13,372 nt of DNA. It comes from Davidsoniella eucalypti. Taxonomy: Eukaryota > Ascomycota > Sordariomycetes > Microascales > Ceratocystidaceae. The DNA lies in assembly GCA_004009845.1 (NCBI GenBank), contig RMBW01000291.1, positions 1 to 13,372 on the forward strand. Reading direction: 5' to 3'. Positions 1-7,618 of the stretch are shown piece after piece; the first letter of the stretch is position 1; each line of letters opens with the position of its first letter. Below the pieces are notes generated by a model. That model saw nothing but the letters and a program-made list of their open reading frames with translations, searched no databases and was not told the DNA's origin. Both the position numbers and the translations under genes were made by a program.

Positions 1-1231
1 CTCTTGAAACCTCTTCCTGTTCCAGACCGCCACTGGACGAGCTAGCCATGGACTTCATTGGCCCCTTACCAACCTTCCAAGCACTGCACATTCATTCCTC
101 GGCGTCACCGACAGACTCTCCAAGTCGCAGATCCTTATCCCCATGTCAGACACCTCCGCGAAAGCAACAGCTGACGCTCTATTCACCCACGTATTCGCAC
201 ACCACGGTTTTCCCTCAGCCATCGTGTCAGACCGCGGCCCCCAGTTCACATCACTATTCTGGGGAGAAGCATGCCGCCGTCTCAACATCAAACGTCGCCT
301 CTCTACGGCCTTTCACCCTCAAACCGACGGCGCCCAGGAGCGAAGCAACCAGGAGATTGAAACCTTCCTCAGGATCTTCTGTTCCTTCGCCCAGGACAAC
401 TGGGCGGATCTCCTTCCACAAGCACAGATCGCCCTAAACAACCGCACCGTCTCCAGCACTGCCATCTCCCCCTTCTTCGCGACACACGGTTACAACATGG
501 ACATCATCGAGCCATCTCCCACTAGCGAACCATCCTCCACGCAGTCCCCGGTACACGACGCCCAGGCCTTCCTAGACAAAATCCGCGACGCCACCAGTTT
601 CGCACAGGTTGCCATGGCGTCAGCACAGGATTATCAGGAGACAGCAGCTAACCGCCGCCGCCAGCCAGCCTCCCAGTTTCAGATAGGAGACGTAGTGCTC
701 CTGAAATGCGAAAACATCGCTTCGGAAAGACCCTCTAAGAAGCTAGATTGGCTAGCTCGCCGCTACACGGTTACAGGCCTGATAGGCACCCACGCAGTCC
801 GACTTAACATTCCAGGCCTAGTCCACCCAGTCTTCCACATCAGCAAGGTACGACACGCAGGGACTAACCCCCTGCCCTCACAGGTCATCCAAGACGACGA
901 ACCTGAGGCTGTCTCAAGGGAGGAAGCATACGGAGACGACGCTATAGCCGAAGGAGAATTCCGCGTGGAAGAAATTGTCCGCCAACGGAAATACCGTGGG
1001 CATGAACAAGCATTGGTTAAATGGTCTGGTTACCAGGACCCTACTTGGGAACCAGTGAAACATATCGAAGACACCCTCGCATGGCGCATATTCTTAGACC
1101 GCGCGCTAATTGGAGCAGCATCAGCTGACTTCCTACCCAAGACAGGGGGGCCCGTTTCATGCACCCCTACGGGGGGGGCCTCATTTTTTACCCACCCACC
1201 ATCCCCATTATTAGCGCAAAATGTATTTTAG
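1..1231 (+). pseudogene. Gypsy integrase with C-terminal chromodomain, frameshifted, 5' end outside window
   Basis: The main open segment (from 143) has the integrase core: VSDRGPQF with the second acidic residue (residue 30), then HPQTDGAQERSNQ with the glutamate (residue 66), giving exact D-35-E spacing. A GPY-like segment follows (about 179-237: IGDVVLL to HPVFHISKVR). A chromodomain is at about 271-320 (FRVEEIVRQRKY, LVKWSGY, TWEP), keeping its aromatic positions. Upstream the reading changes frame twice: PLPVPDRHW reads in frame 1 (from base 1), MDFIGPLP in frame 3 (from 48), and FLGVTDRLSK in frame 2 (from about 95). The first catalytic aspartate (MDF) is therefore cut off from the other two. 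The first shift looks like one lost base near 42; the second lies between about 75 and 95. The reading frame ends at 1231, past the chromodomain, in a low-complexity tail with two G runs. Confidence 0.9.
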
Positions 1232-1261
1232 TATTAGTTTTAGATTATAGTTAGCATCCGA

Positions 1262-1274
1262 GAGGGGGGGGGGC
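1262..1274 (+). other. Polypurine tract before the 3' LTR
   Basis: A purine run GAGGGGGGGGGG sits just before CTAA and the TGTCA start of the LTR. In LTR retrotransposons such a tract primes plus-strand DNA synthesis, and its position next to the LTR supports the LTR start at 1278. Two more G runs (about 1143-1149 and 1172-1178) lie upstream inside the end of the reading frame. Confidence 0.75.
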
Positions 1275-1277
1275 TAA

Positions 1278-1456
1278 TGTCAGGGGCTAAGGCCCAGTTG
1301 GTATTTGGCTAAGTAAGATACTTAGCCAGATAAACGGTTATAAATAGGGGCCTATTCCCGCCGTATTCCAACAGATATTAGTCTTTCTCCTTCATCGGTA
1401 TCAATCGAAGTCTTTACTCTAGATTGCTTGCCATTGCCTCTTCCTAGTTCGTGTCA
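1278..1456 (+). repeat. 3' LTR of the chromovirus (179 bp)
   Basis: The LTR runs from TGTCAGGGGC to TTCGTGTCA, so it has TG...CA ends. The length was set by alignment to two solo LTRs in this window (178 and 179 bp) whose ends are fixed by 5-bp target duplications. A later TTGACA at 1488-1493 also looks like an end, but that extra stretch is absent from both solo copies. The LTR carries a TATA box and, just upstream of it, a perfect 9-bp inverted repeat (1307-1327). If the end is correct, the flanking target copy would be AGAAG (1457-1461); its partner is outside the window. Confidence 0.85.
1339..1347 (+). promoter_or_regulatory. TATA box in the LTR
   Basis: TATAAATAG lies about 60 bp into the LTR, the place expected for the promoter at the U3/R border. 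The same motif is kept in both solo LTRs (minus strand, 2222-2230 and 4605-4613), which supports function in the ancestral element. Confidence 0.65.
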
Positions 1457-1964
1457 AGAAGTCCCAACTTTTGTTATCGGCACAATTTTGACACCAGACA
1501 GTGAGTATGTGACAAATATTTCCATCACTTGAGTCCTTGCCAAACTCTGCAATGATAATATCAAAATACTTGATACACTTGATGTTCCTAAATCAACTTC
1601 TATTTGATTAAGCCATCTCTAAACTCAAAGCTAGGTTGACTTCTCTCAATCCCTCATCCTTCAATTTCAATCATAAACAACCCACGGCTTGCGAAAATGT
1701 TTCTTAGGTCATTTGATCATGATGATTTATAAACCGGGGGCAAACTAAACAGACACTCCTGCCACAGAACAAATGAACAAAGTACAGAATCATTACGTAT
1801 TGGTAATAAAATGAGAAAGGGGCCATCTTGTCACAGCTAACCAAAAGATCTCTTGATATCGGTAATAACAGTTCAGCTTGTTTTAGCTAAGAGCTTTGGA
1901 TCCTTTCTCTTTTTCATGTTAAAAAAAGAGTTTAAGTCTACTTGGGGATTTCTAAAAAGATCAA
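1457..1964. other. AT-rich intergenic DNA, no gene seen
   Basis: This stretch lies between the gypsy LTR and the left arm of the inverted repeat. I see no ORF of note, no tRNA and no recognisable transposon end. Base composition drops abruptly from the GC-richer retroelement to AT-rich DNA. Confidence 0.6.
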
Positions 1965-2693
1965 TATATTCAAGTACCGCAATTGACTAGATAGAACAAG
2001 TATATTCTACAAGCGGGATTCAAATAGATCATAAGTTTTCTATAATCTGAGTACTAATTAGTATAAATGTCTCTGGAATTTTCTATATTGTCATCATGGT
2101 TATGCCGTTCATTGACACGAACTAGATGAGGCAGTGGAAAGCAATCTAGTAGAAAAGACTTTGATTGATACCGATGAAGGAGAAGGGCTAATATCTGTTG
2201 TAATACGGCGGGAATAGGTCCCTATTTATAGCCGTTTATCTGACTAGGTAAATACCTAGACAAATACCAACTGGGCCTTAGCCCGTGACATTCATCAGGG
2301 TTGGGTCTTCACACCGAGCTTGCTCACCGCTACGGTCGTGTGTATTTATCAAAGTTGAAACAATAATTCCTCATCACCAAATTATCACCCCTTCGGTCTT
2401 ATCACTATCCTAATAATTCTATATGGAAATTGAGGTAAACTTGGTATCAAGAACAATGCAACCTCATTTATTACTTAAACCATTATTGAGTAACTGTATA
2501 ATAATGCTATCTACACGGTATTTTAGCAGTAACAGGTACGTCTGGGCCATGGACGGTTTGTCGACATGTTACCAACAGGAAAACTATTGCCTTATTTGTC
2601 TGCAAGCTACAGAATCTTGGGCTATATCAGCAACTATTGCATTCTCTCAGCCTACCTCAAGCTTATGTGAGACATCGGATAGTGTATTCGAGC
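1965..2693 (+). repeat. Left arm of a large inverted repeat (about 546 bp plus an LTR insertion)
   Basis: The sequence from TATATTCAAGTAC to GTATTCGAGC is found again in reverse complement at 6184-6731. By eye the two arms are about 96% identical over about 546 bp, once the 183-bp LTR-plus-duplication in this arm is left out. Similarity stops sharply at both ends: outside 1965 and inside 2693 the flanks no longer match. The arms are about 3.5 kb apart. I do not recognise the family; no obvious terminal motif or target duplication marks the unit. Confidence 0.9.
2113..2290 (-). mobile_element. Solo LTR of the same chromovirus family, inserted in the left arm
   Basis: The reverse complement aligns along its whole length to the LTR at 1278-1456, with TG...CA ends, the TATA box and the GCCGTATT segment in place. 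It is flanked by an exact 5-bp duplication TTCAT (2108-2112 and 2291-2295). The inverted paralogue at 6585-6589 has a single copy of the target (ATGAA on the plus strand) and no LTR, so this is a natural filled/empty site pair. No internal element sequence remains, as expected after recombination between the two LTRs. Confidence 0.95.
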
Positions 2694-2725
2694 AACACTT
2701 CAAATTTGTAACCAATTCCGAGTAA
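2423..2725 (+). CDS. Small ORF in the left repeat arm, unknown (100 aa)
   Basis: The ORF starts with MEIEVNLVSRTMQ and ends in unique sequence after the arm boundary. I recognise no domain, signal peptide or membrane segment. Its only support is comparison with the inverted copy at 6137-6454: over about 92 shared codons there are eight substitutions, five of them synonymous, with no indel and no stop. The arms do carry small indels outside the ORF. A possible splice donor (AG|GTACGT, near 2535) lies inside, so the true exon could be shorter. It may be a chance ORF in a repeat. Confidence 0.25.
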   Translation: MEIEVNLVSRTMQPHLLLKPLLSNCIIMLSTRYFSSNRYVWAMDGLSTCYQQENYCLICLQATESWAISATIAFSQPTSSLCETSDSVFEQHFKFVTNSE

Positions 2726-2939
2726 AAATTACCACTTTATAGGAATAAAAGTATTAAATACTTACAGTTAGTATTGTATTTTTTCCATCTAAAACTTTAA
2801 ATTTGCAACAATATACAAATATAAGTATCACAACCACATTCTTAGTAAGCGAAATCATAGAAAAGTTACCATTTCTACATCAACTTTAGCCAATGACGCA
2901 TTTAGATAAGCTTAAATTGAGTTGAATATAAAGGACAAA

Positions 2940-2990
2940 GGCCTCCGCCCTCTTATTAGCTATCAACTGCCACCGAATAATACCACCTGG
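2940..2990 (-). repeat. Dispersed ~50-bp repeat, copy 1
   Basis: Read on the minus strand this gives GGTATTATTCGGTGGC, then GTTGATAGCTAA, then AAGAGGGCGGAGGCC. It matches 7598-7660 on the plus strand, apart from a short insertion (CACACATACAA-like) and a few base changes. The core also occurs at 7540. The family is unknown. Confidence 0.6.
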
Positions 2991-3082
2991 TTCTCCAAGG
3001 GCCATTAGGGTCTCTCGATGTCTAACGATCCACTAAGGTCAGATCCACATAAAGACGTAAAATTATAAATAAATAAATTAGA

Positions 3083-3138
3083 GCAAAAAAATTAAAGCAA
3101 AAAAATTAAAACAAAAAAATTAAAGCAAAAAAATTAAA
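3083..3138. repeat. Tandem repeat, four copies of a 14-bp A-rich unit
   Basis: The unit GCAAAAAAATTAAA is repeated four times; the third copy begins AC instead of GC. It is a low-complexity minisatellite in AT-rich DNA. Confidence 0.9.
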
Positions 3139-3171
3139 TACAAAACAGATACAAAAAATCCACAAAAAGAA

Positions 3172-3206
3172 CTCCCTGGAGCTACTATTCAGTGAGCCTC
3201 CAGGAG
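3172..3206. repeat. Short inverted repeat (hairpin)
   Basis: CTCCCTGGAG and CTCCAGGAG can pair, with one bulged base, around a 16-nt loop. There is no T run after it and no gene next to it, so no role is assigned. Confidence 0.4.
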
Positions 3207-4445
3207 ACTGGCAATCATGGCAGGTTTTGAAAAATGGAAACGGGAAATACTAGTTATTGACAGAAATAGTTAATCATATGTATAATTAGGCATTCGGACA
3301 TTGTGAAGTGCTATGTGTCACTCTTTCTACAAATCCCATAACATGACTTAAACAAAGTGGCGATGTTAGGGTTTGACTAACAACCCTGTGTCTTTCCTCC
3401 CATTTTATTATGACCCAGCTCTTGAATAATCTCTAAACTAGTTGTATGTAAAATCTTCATCTTCTTCTCGATATATGATTTGGCTTTAATCTATAAAGTT
3501 TAATTTGTCTCTGGGCTAGGTACCTTTCATCGTGAAATTAAGAGCCAAAAAACCCAAAAAGATACCAATGCAAAACACTACTTGCCTTTTCCGAACGCCT
3601 CAATCTCTCTGGGTTTTTATACATTTTTCGGACTGTTTGTCTCCTTCTTGAACAACCATTTCTAATTTGTATCTATGTCAAAAGTGTATGTCTCAATCTG
3701 GAAGTCGCTAAGTGATGAAAATGATAGTCTAAAAGAGGATTGTTGGCCTTGTTAGACATAAATATGGCCATCATATCTTTTACGGTTTTAAAGATAGCAT
3801 TCATTTACATGATCAACAGAGAGCAAAACCATACAAACAGAGAGTTCTACAATGCTATAAAATATGTGAAATTGGGGGTCAAGAGTCGAGCCATATTTAA
3901 TTGTAACTAAAAGTCAGAAACTCACCTAAGTCTTAAATCGTACCTCGATATTTTGCCATAATGGACAAATATAGTTAAATTGCCTCAAATGTTGAAAAAC
4001 AAGACACTTTTGAACCGTTCTGTGGTGGCATAGCCATAACTAGTACTGGCTAATATAGTTAGTTTCAAGGTGAAAACACAATCAATTCATGTTTCTTTTC
4101 AGTCTTAACACCATCCTATTAAGAAGAGTTGCAATTTGATGGAAGGGCATGATTATAAAGAGGGGGGAAGAGGCAACTATAGATAGGCTACAATTTGGTT
4201 TTGTCACTTCTGATATTGACTTGTGTCTTCATACCCTAAAATATTATTGGATCGCCATAGATAAATCAAGGTAGGAGCCAGAAAATCTAAGAGTAATCGT
4301 AGCAAAAGAAACCAAAAGTAGACATGGCTAAGCAGATGATCAGCAAATCATCGACGCACTGTCTTGTCACTCTAGAGATATCCTAAGTTGACAAAACAGA
4401 GAGTATTATAACGTCATGGGGAAAGAGCCAGGATGGGTATCCTCT

Positions 4446-5534
4446 TTAGTTAGAAACACCACCAGACTCGTAGTAATAAGCAGTGAGAGTAATGGTGAGA
4501 GGATCTAAGGAGGGACGAGGCCAACAATCTTAGAAAGGGTGATTAGATTGTGGCCGATGGAGAGAAGGACTATTATCTGTTGGAATAACGGCGGGAAGAC
4601 GTCCCTATTTATAACCGTTTTGCTTAGGCTTAGATCAAGCTTAGCCGAACCAACCAGGGCCTTAGACCCTTACAAATGGTAGAAGAAGAAGTGGAGCTAA
4701 TGCTGAAGGCCAACTGTGGGAAAATACCGTCAGAGACGTCACTGCCAAGTAGGGTGTACTCCAAAAGGGCCGACCTCATAAGTAGCAGTCTCGCTTACCA
4801 GAGTAGAGTCCTTGGCGTTGGTAGCCAGAGTCTAGGTATTGTAGCATAGGGCTCGTAGACCTCGACAGCAAAGACCAGGTCCTGGTTATAGAAGGTCTGG
4901 CCAACATGGCTGGCATAGTTCTCAGAGCCAAGAGTTGAGTTAGCTAGAAGAATGACATTGGGGTGAGCATAATGTGAATGTGGGTGGCACGAGAAGTGTA
5001 GTGACCAGGGAAGATAGACTTGAAGTTGGCAACAAGACATTGGGGACTGGCTTGTAAGTGTCGACATCGATGACCTAATAGTCCATAAGCAAATCAACAC
5101 CCTCTTGGGTCTTGGAGATGTCTTCACAGACATACTCTCCAGCAACATTGGAAATAGTAAACTAGAACAAAAGCTGATAGATCAAATGTATAGAGAAAAC
5201 TTACAGTAAGGACCCTGAGTGACTCCTGAGGTCAGGATGTTGTACCCAGCAAAGAGAGTGGAAGCGTCAGTGTTAAGAGTGTAACTCTCAGAGGTCTTGT
5301 TGTGATTGGTAGTCAGGACAGAAGTCAGAAATCACCTTTCGATCTCATGTTTAGCGTACGGCAGTGACATCAAGAGCCTTGAGCGTCTCAGCAGTGAGTA
5401 AGAGAATAACGCTTAGTATTGGAGAGGTAATCACGGCGCTCAAGAGCCTCCTATACGATGCTGAGGCCAAGGTGAGCGTTAGCAAGAGAGGCCGCGACAT
5501 CCAGAGTAGCGATGATGCTGTGAACGAAGACCAT
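4446..5534 (-). pseudogene. Secreted intradiol ring-cleavage dioxygenase, broken and split by a solo LTR
   Basis: Fungal enzymes of this family are extracellular iron(III) proteins that open catechol-type rings. Read from ATG at 5534, the fragments match in order: a signal-peptide-like start (MVFVHSIIATLDVAASLANA), EALERRDYLSNTKR, SYTLNTDASTLFAGYN, GVTQGPYC, GEYVCEDISKTQEGVDLL, VIDVDTYKPVPNV, FKSIFPGHYTSRATHIHI with the His-X-His iron ligands (about 4971-4985), NASTLG-like and YASHVGQTFYNQDLVF, and LLEYTLLGSDVSDGIF. A GTAAGT donor at 5214 marks a short intron (about 5151-5214) whose acceptor AG is not clean. Damage includes TAG at 5451-5453 and 5075-5077, several frameshifts, and a deletion of perhaps 50 codons near 5028-5038 that should hold a tyrosine ligand. 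After removal of the LTR the last exon reads in frame to a stop at 4446-4448. The leader upstream of the ATG is CT-rich, as in many fungal genes. Confidence 0.88.
4496..4674 (-). mobile_element. Solo LTR (179 bp), older relative of the gypsy LTR, in the last exon of the dioxygenase
   Basis: It begins TGAGAGGATC and ends CCCTTACA on the plus strand, so it has TG...CA ends, and is flanked by an exact 5-bp duplication AATGG (4491-4495 and 4675-4679). The reverse complement shares with the LTR at 1278 the blocks CTAAGGCCC, CGGTTATAAATAGGG, TTCCCGCCGT, ATTCCAACAGATA and CTTCTC...CATCGG. The rest is more diverged than in the copy at 2113-2290. Length, ends and TATA position all agree with that family. 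It lies in the same direction as the gene it interrupts. Confidence 0.93.
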
Positions 5535-5929
5535 TTTGAAAGATAAGTTGTTGATAGTAGAGTGAAAAGAGAGTAGATGAAGTTGAAGTTGAAGTTGTAA
5601 AATGAAAGAAAGTCGGAAGTAAGAAGAGAATGGTAGAGAGATGTTGTTATGGAATGATGTGATGAAGAAAGGAAATCAAAAGAGTTCTTCAGTGTGATAA
5701 TGAAAGGATCTAGGACCCATTATTGTTGACTGTGGTAGATACCACAGCCGTTTACCTTTACATAAGGAGGCCGTCTTATTCTTGTCTAGTTCTTTCCTTT
5801 TCCTCTCTATCTTCTTCAACCTTTGAATATACTTTTTATACTTCTATCTTTTCAAGCCTCGTTCTCGTCGTAGATCGTCAAAGATAAAGGCTCAATGCTT
5901 ATACAGATTCTCATGATGGTGATGTTCTA
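5535..5929. other. Former upstream region of the dioxygenase pseudogene
   Basis: Directly before the minus-strand ATG is a leader with repeated CAACTTCAACTTC and other CT-rich sequence, typical of fungal 5' untranslated regions. Farther out, on the plus strand, is a second CT-rich tract (about 5785-5875). No coding sequence is seen after it. Confidence 0.5.
5730..5747. promoter_or_regulatory. Perfect 8-bp palindrome upstream of the dioxygenase pseudogene
   Basis: CTGTGGTA and TACCACAG flank a GA spacer, about 196 bp before the former start codon. The spacing and position suit a site for a dimeric regulator, but I know no factor for this exact sequence. It could be chance. Confidence 0.3.
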
Positions 5930-6028
5930 ATTCGTGCCCGGACTTGACTAATGCAATACCCCCTCTCCCCTCCCTTCCATCGCGAGCTAAGAGACTGTAC
6001 TAGTTGTAGACTACTGCGCTACAAGAAC
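5930..6028 (-). pseudogene. Degenerate tRNA-like sequence (possible tRNA pseudogene or SINE head)
   Basis: On the minus strand the acceptor strands GTTCTTG (6022-6028) and CACGAAT (5930-5936) pair at six of seven positions, counting one G-T. TAGCGCAGTAGT (6010-6021) fits the A box at 11 of 12 positions, and TAGTCAAGTCC (5940-5950) fits the B box at about 8 of 11. A five-base stem with one mismatch holds a loop TTAGCTC, which would give anticodon AGC. Against a live tRNA: the T stem does not pair, the region between anticodon arm and T arm is about 30 nt and G-rich, and no T run follows. Confidence 0.3.
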
Positions 6029-6136
6029 AACCAAAGTAAAAGTTGGGGCCTAAATTCTTATCACCGACTTCCAGCATAGCTTAGCTAAATCTAATGTATA
6101 TGAAGGAATAAGCCCTCACCATAACAAGAGTGTGAC

Positions 6137-6454
6137 CTAATGAAATCTATTGGACCTATATTCTGACCTAGTATATATACGTGGCTCGAATACACTATCC
6201 GATGTCTCACATAAGCTTGATGTAGGCTGAGAGAATGCAATAGTTGCTGATATAACCCAAGATTCTGTAGCTTGCAGACAAATAAGGCAATAGTTTTCCT
6301 GTTGGTAACATGTCGACAAACCATCCATAGCCCAGACGTACCTGTTACTGCTAAAATACCGTGTAGATAGCATTATTATACAGTTACTCAATAATGGTTC
6401 CAGTAACAAATGAGGTTGCATTGTTCTTGATACCAAGTTTGCCTCAATTTCCAT
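6137..6454 (-). CDS. Small ORF in the right repeat arm, unknown (105 aa)
   Basis: This is the counterpart of the 2423-2725 ORF, starting MEIEANLVSRTMQ. The shared part covers about 92 codons; after the arm boundary at 6184 it runs into unrelated sequence, so the two C-termini differ. The changes are V/A, K/E and A/V plus five silent ones. No known domain is visible. A different C-terminal tail in each copy suggests that the repeat boundary cut through whatever was once encoded. Confidence 0.25.
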   Translation of the reverse strand: MEIEANLVSRTMQPHLLLEPLLSNCIIMLSTRYFSSNRYVWAMDGLSTCYQQENYCLICLQATESWVISATIAFSQPTSSLCETSDSVFEPRIYTRSEYRSNRFH

Positions 6455-6731
6455 AGAGAATTATTAGGATAGAGGTGATAAGACCGAAGGGGTGATAATT
6501 TGGTGATGAGGAATTATTGTTTCAACTTTGATAAATACACACGACCGTAGCGGTGAGCGAGCTCGGTGTGAAGACCCAACCCTGATGAACGGCATAACCA
6601 TGATGACGATATAGAAAATTCCAGAGACATTTATACTAATTAGTACTCAAATTATAGAAAATTATGATGTATTTGCATCCCGCTTGTAGAATATACTTGA
6701 TTTATCTAGTCAATTGCAGTACTTGAATATA
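6184..6731 (-). repeat. Right arm of the large inverted repeat (548 bp, uninterrupted)
   Basis: This is the reverse complement of 1965-2693 without the LTR. It holds the empty target site at 6585-6589, the conserved small ORF, and the segment with CACACCGAGC and CGGTCGTGTG. Most differences from the left arm are C/T or G/A changes plus a few small indels. Its inner end is at 6184 and its outer end near 6731. Confidence 0.9.
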
Positions 6732-7539
6732 GCAGAAAGTATGTGATCAGAAAAACGATGTATATAATGGTAGATTGGAAAGACGAAATCATTTTTAATT
6801 GGTTCATAAGGGTTAGATAAATTGACGTATATCATCATATGAGATATTTCTATGGATATAACCGATTTCCATTAATTGTAACATGACTCAATACCGCTAT
6901 CTTAGCAACAGAGATGAATGTATGAGCATATTAATAGCTAAACATTATAGAAGAAGATGGTGGAAGATAACATTTTGAAACATGAAAAAATATCTAGTAA
7001 TAGTAATGGCAAGGGACTTCGGCCTTGCCAGCTTCCTTAGCACGCAAAGTTAACCTGCTTCACATGGACAATCTTCTCCTTAGAGAGGTACGTATTTAGT
7101 CCTTGAGTGTTATCGGCGTCAGATAGCAAGTGATATCAGTGGCTAGATGACTTCCTAGGCTGTTCAGCCACGAATCTGAAATTCTTGACTTGTCCTGATG
7201 ATTAAATAACCAACGCTAGTTGCAACGCTTCATTATCACGCAGTGGTGGGAACCAAGTTAGGCTCGGAATTCGGAAGCCTCTAGCGTTGCGGAGGTGTGA
7301 CTGCGAGGGAACTGTTCATGACACAAACGGTTTTCACCACCTTGTCAAATAGGAAAACAAAGAAAAGATATGATTGCAGTGTGGGAGTCGGCACCCTTCA
7401 AGTTTAGAGCACATGGCTTTGGGCAACTGTGGCCTGTTCTAATGGTGTACAATGTCCTCGGCGAGTAGCTAGGGTTGGGTCATATATACAGCGGCTTCAG
7501 TCAAGGGAACTCTTGAGGCACGTTCTAAAGCATATTCCA
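6732..7539. other. No confident gene; AT-rich, then a GC-richer block from about 7000
   Basis: The first part is AT-rich and empty. The second is GC-richer and may be old coding DNA: on the minus strand around 7000-7190 one frame gives NTYLSKEKIVHVKQVN and a neighbouring frame RAKEAGKAEVPCHYYY before a stop, with other stops nearby. I could not match this to a family. Small inverted repeats are present (TGGCAAGG/CCTTGCCA at 7007-7030; CAACGCTAG/CTAGCGTTG at 7211-7289). Confidence 0.5.
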
Positions 7540-7618
7540 CCTAGGTATTATTCGGCGGCGTTGCGGGCGGAAACGTGCATACATTTCAGTCTGGGCACCC
7601 TAGGTATTATTCGGCGGC
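7540..7618 (+). repeat. 20-bp direct repeat, two copies 59 bp apart
   Basis: CCTAGGTATTATTCGGCGGC occurs at 7540-7559 and 7599-7618. The second copy continues into the ~50-bp unit (to about 7660) that is also found inverted at 2940-2990. It is GC-rich compared with the surrounding DNA. Confidence 0.85.

Larger units (their letters stand above)
1..1456 (+). mobile_element. 3' portion of a Ty3/gypsy chromovirus
   Basis: This is the downstream end of an LTR retrotransposon: the integrase and chromodomain end of pol, then a G-rich polypurine tract, then the 3' LTR. The 5' LTR, gag, protease and reverse transcriptase would lie before the window. The order (integrase, GPY-like segment, C-terminal chromodomain, LTR) is that of chromoviruses, which use the chromodomain to steer integration to marked chromatin. 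Frameshifts in the integrase show that this copy is dead. The element is GC-richer than the AT-rich DNA just after it. Confidence 0.9.
2694..4445. other. AT-rich spacer, no gene seen
   Basis: This is the first half of the sequence between the inverted arms. It holds a 14-bp tandem repeat, a small hairpin and one copy of a dispersed motif, listed separately. No ORF resembles a protein I know. A purine run near 4158-4175 resembles a polypurine tract but has no LTR beside it. Confidence 0.6.

Noticed and set aside
1278..1493. A longer 216-bp LTR ending in TTGACA at 1493
   Set aside because: TGTCA...TGACA looks like a good inverted end pair, but both solo LTRs end at the position matching 1456, where their target duplications begin.
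3366..3374. TTAGGG telomere-like motif
   Set aside because: Only one copy; no tandem array.
4158..4175. Isolated polypurine tract
   Set aside because: No LTR start or retroelement coding sequence next to it.
5364..5546. Plus-strand ORF of 60 aa
   Set aside because: It is the opposite strand of the dioxygenase N-terminal exon, which explains its composition better.
7000..7190. Minus-strand peptide-like stretches (NTYLSKEKIVHVKQVN, RAKEAGKAEV)
   Set aside because: They look protein-like but need a frame change and are bounded by stops; no family could be named, so no gene is called.
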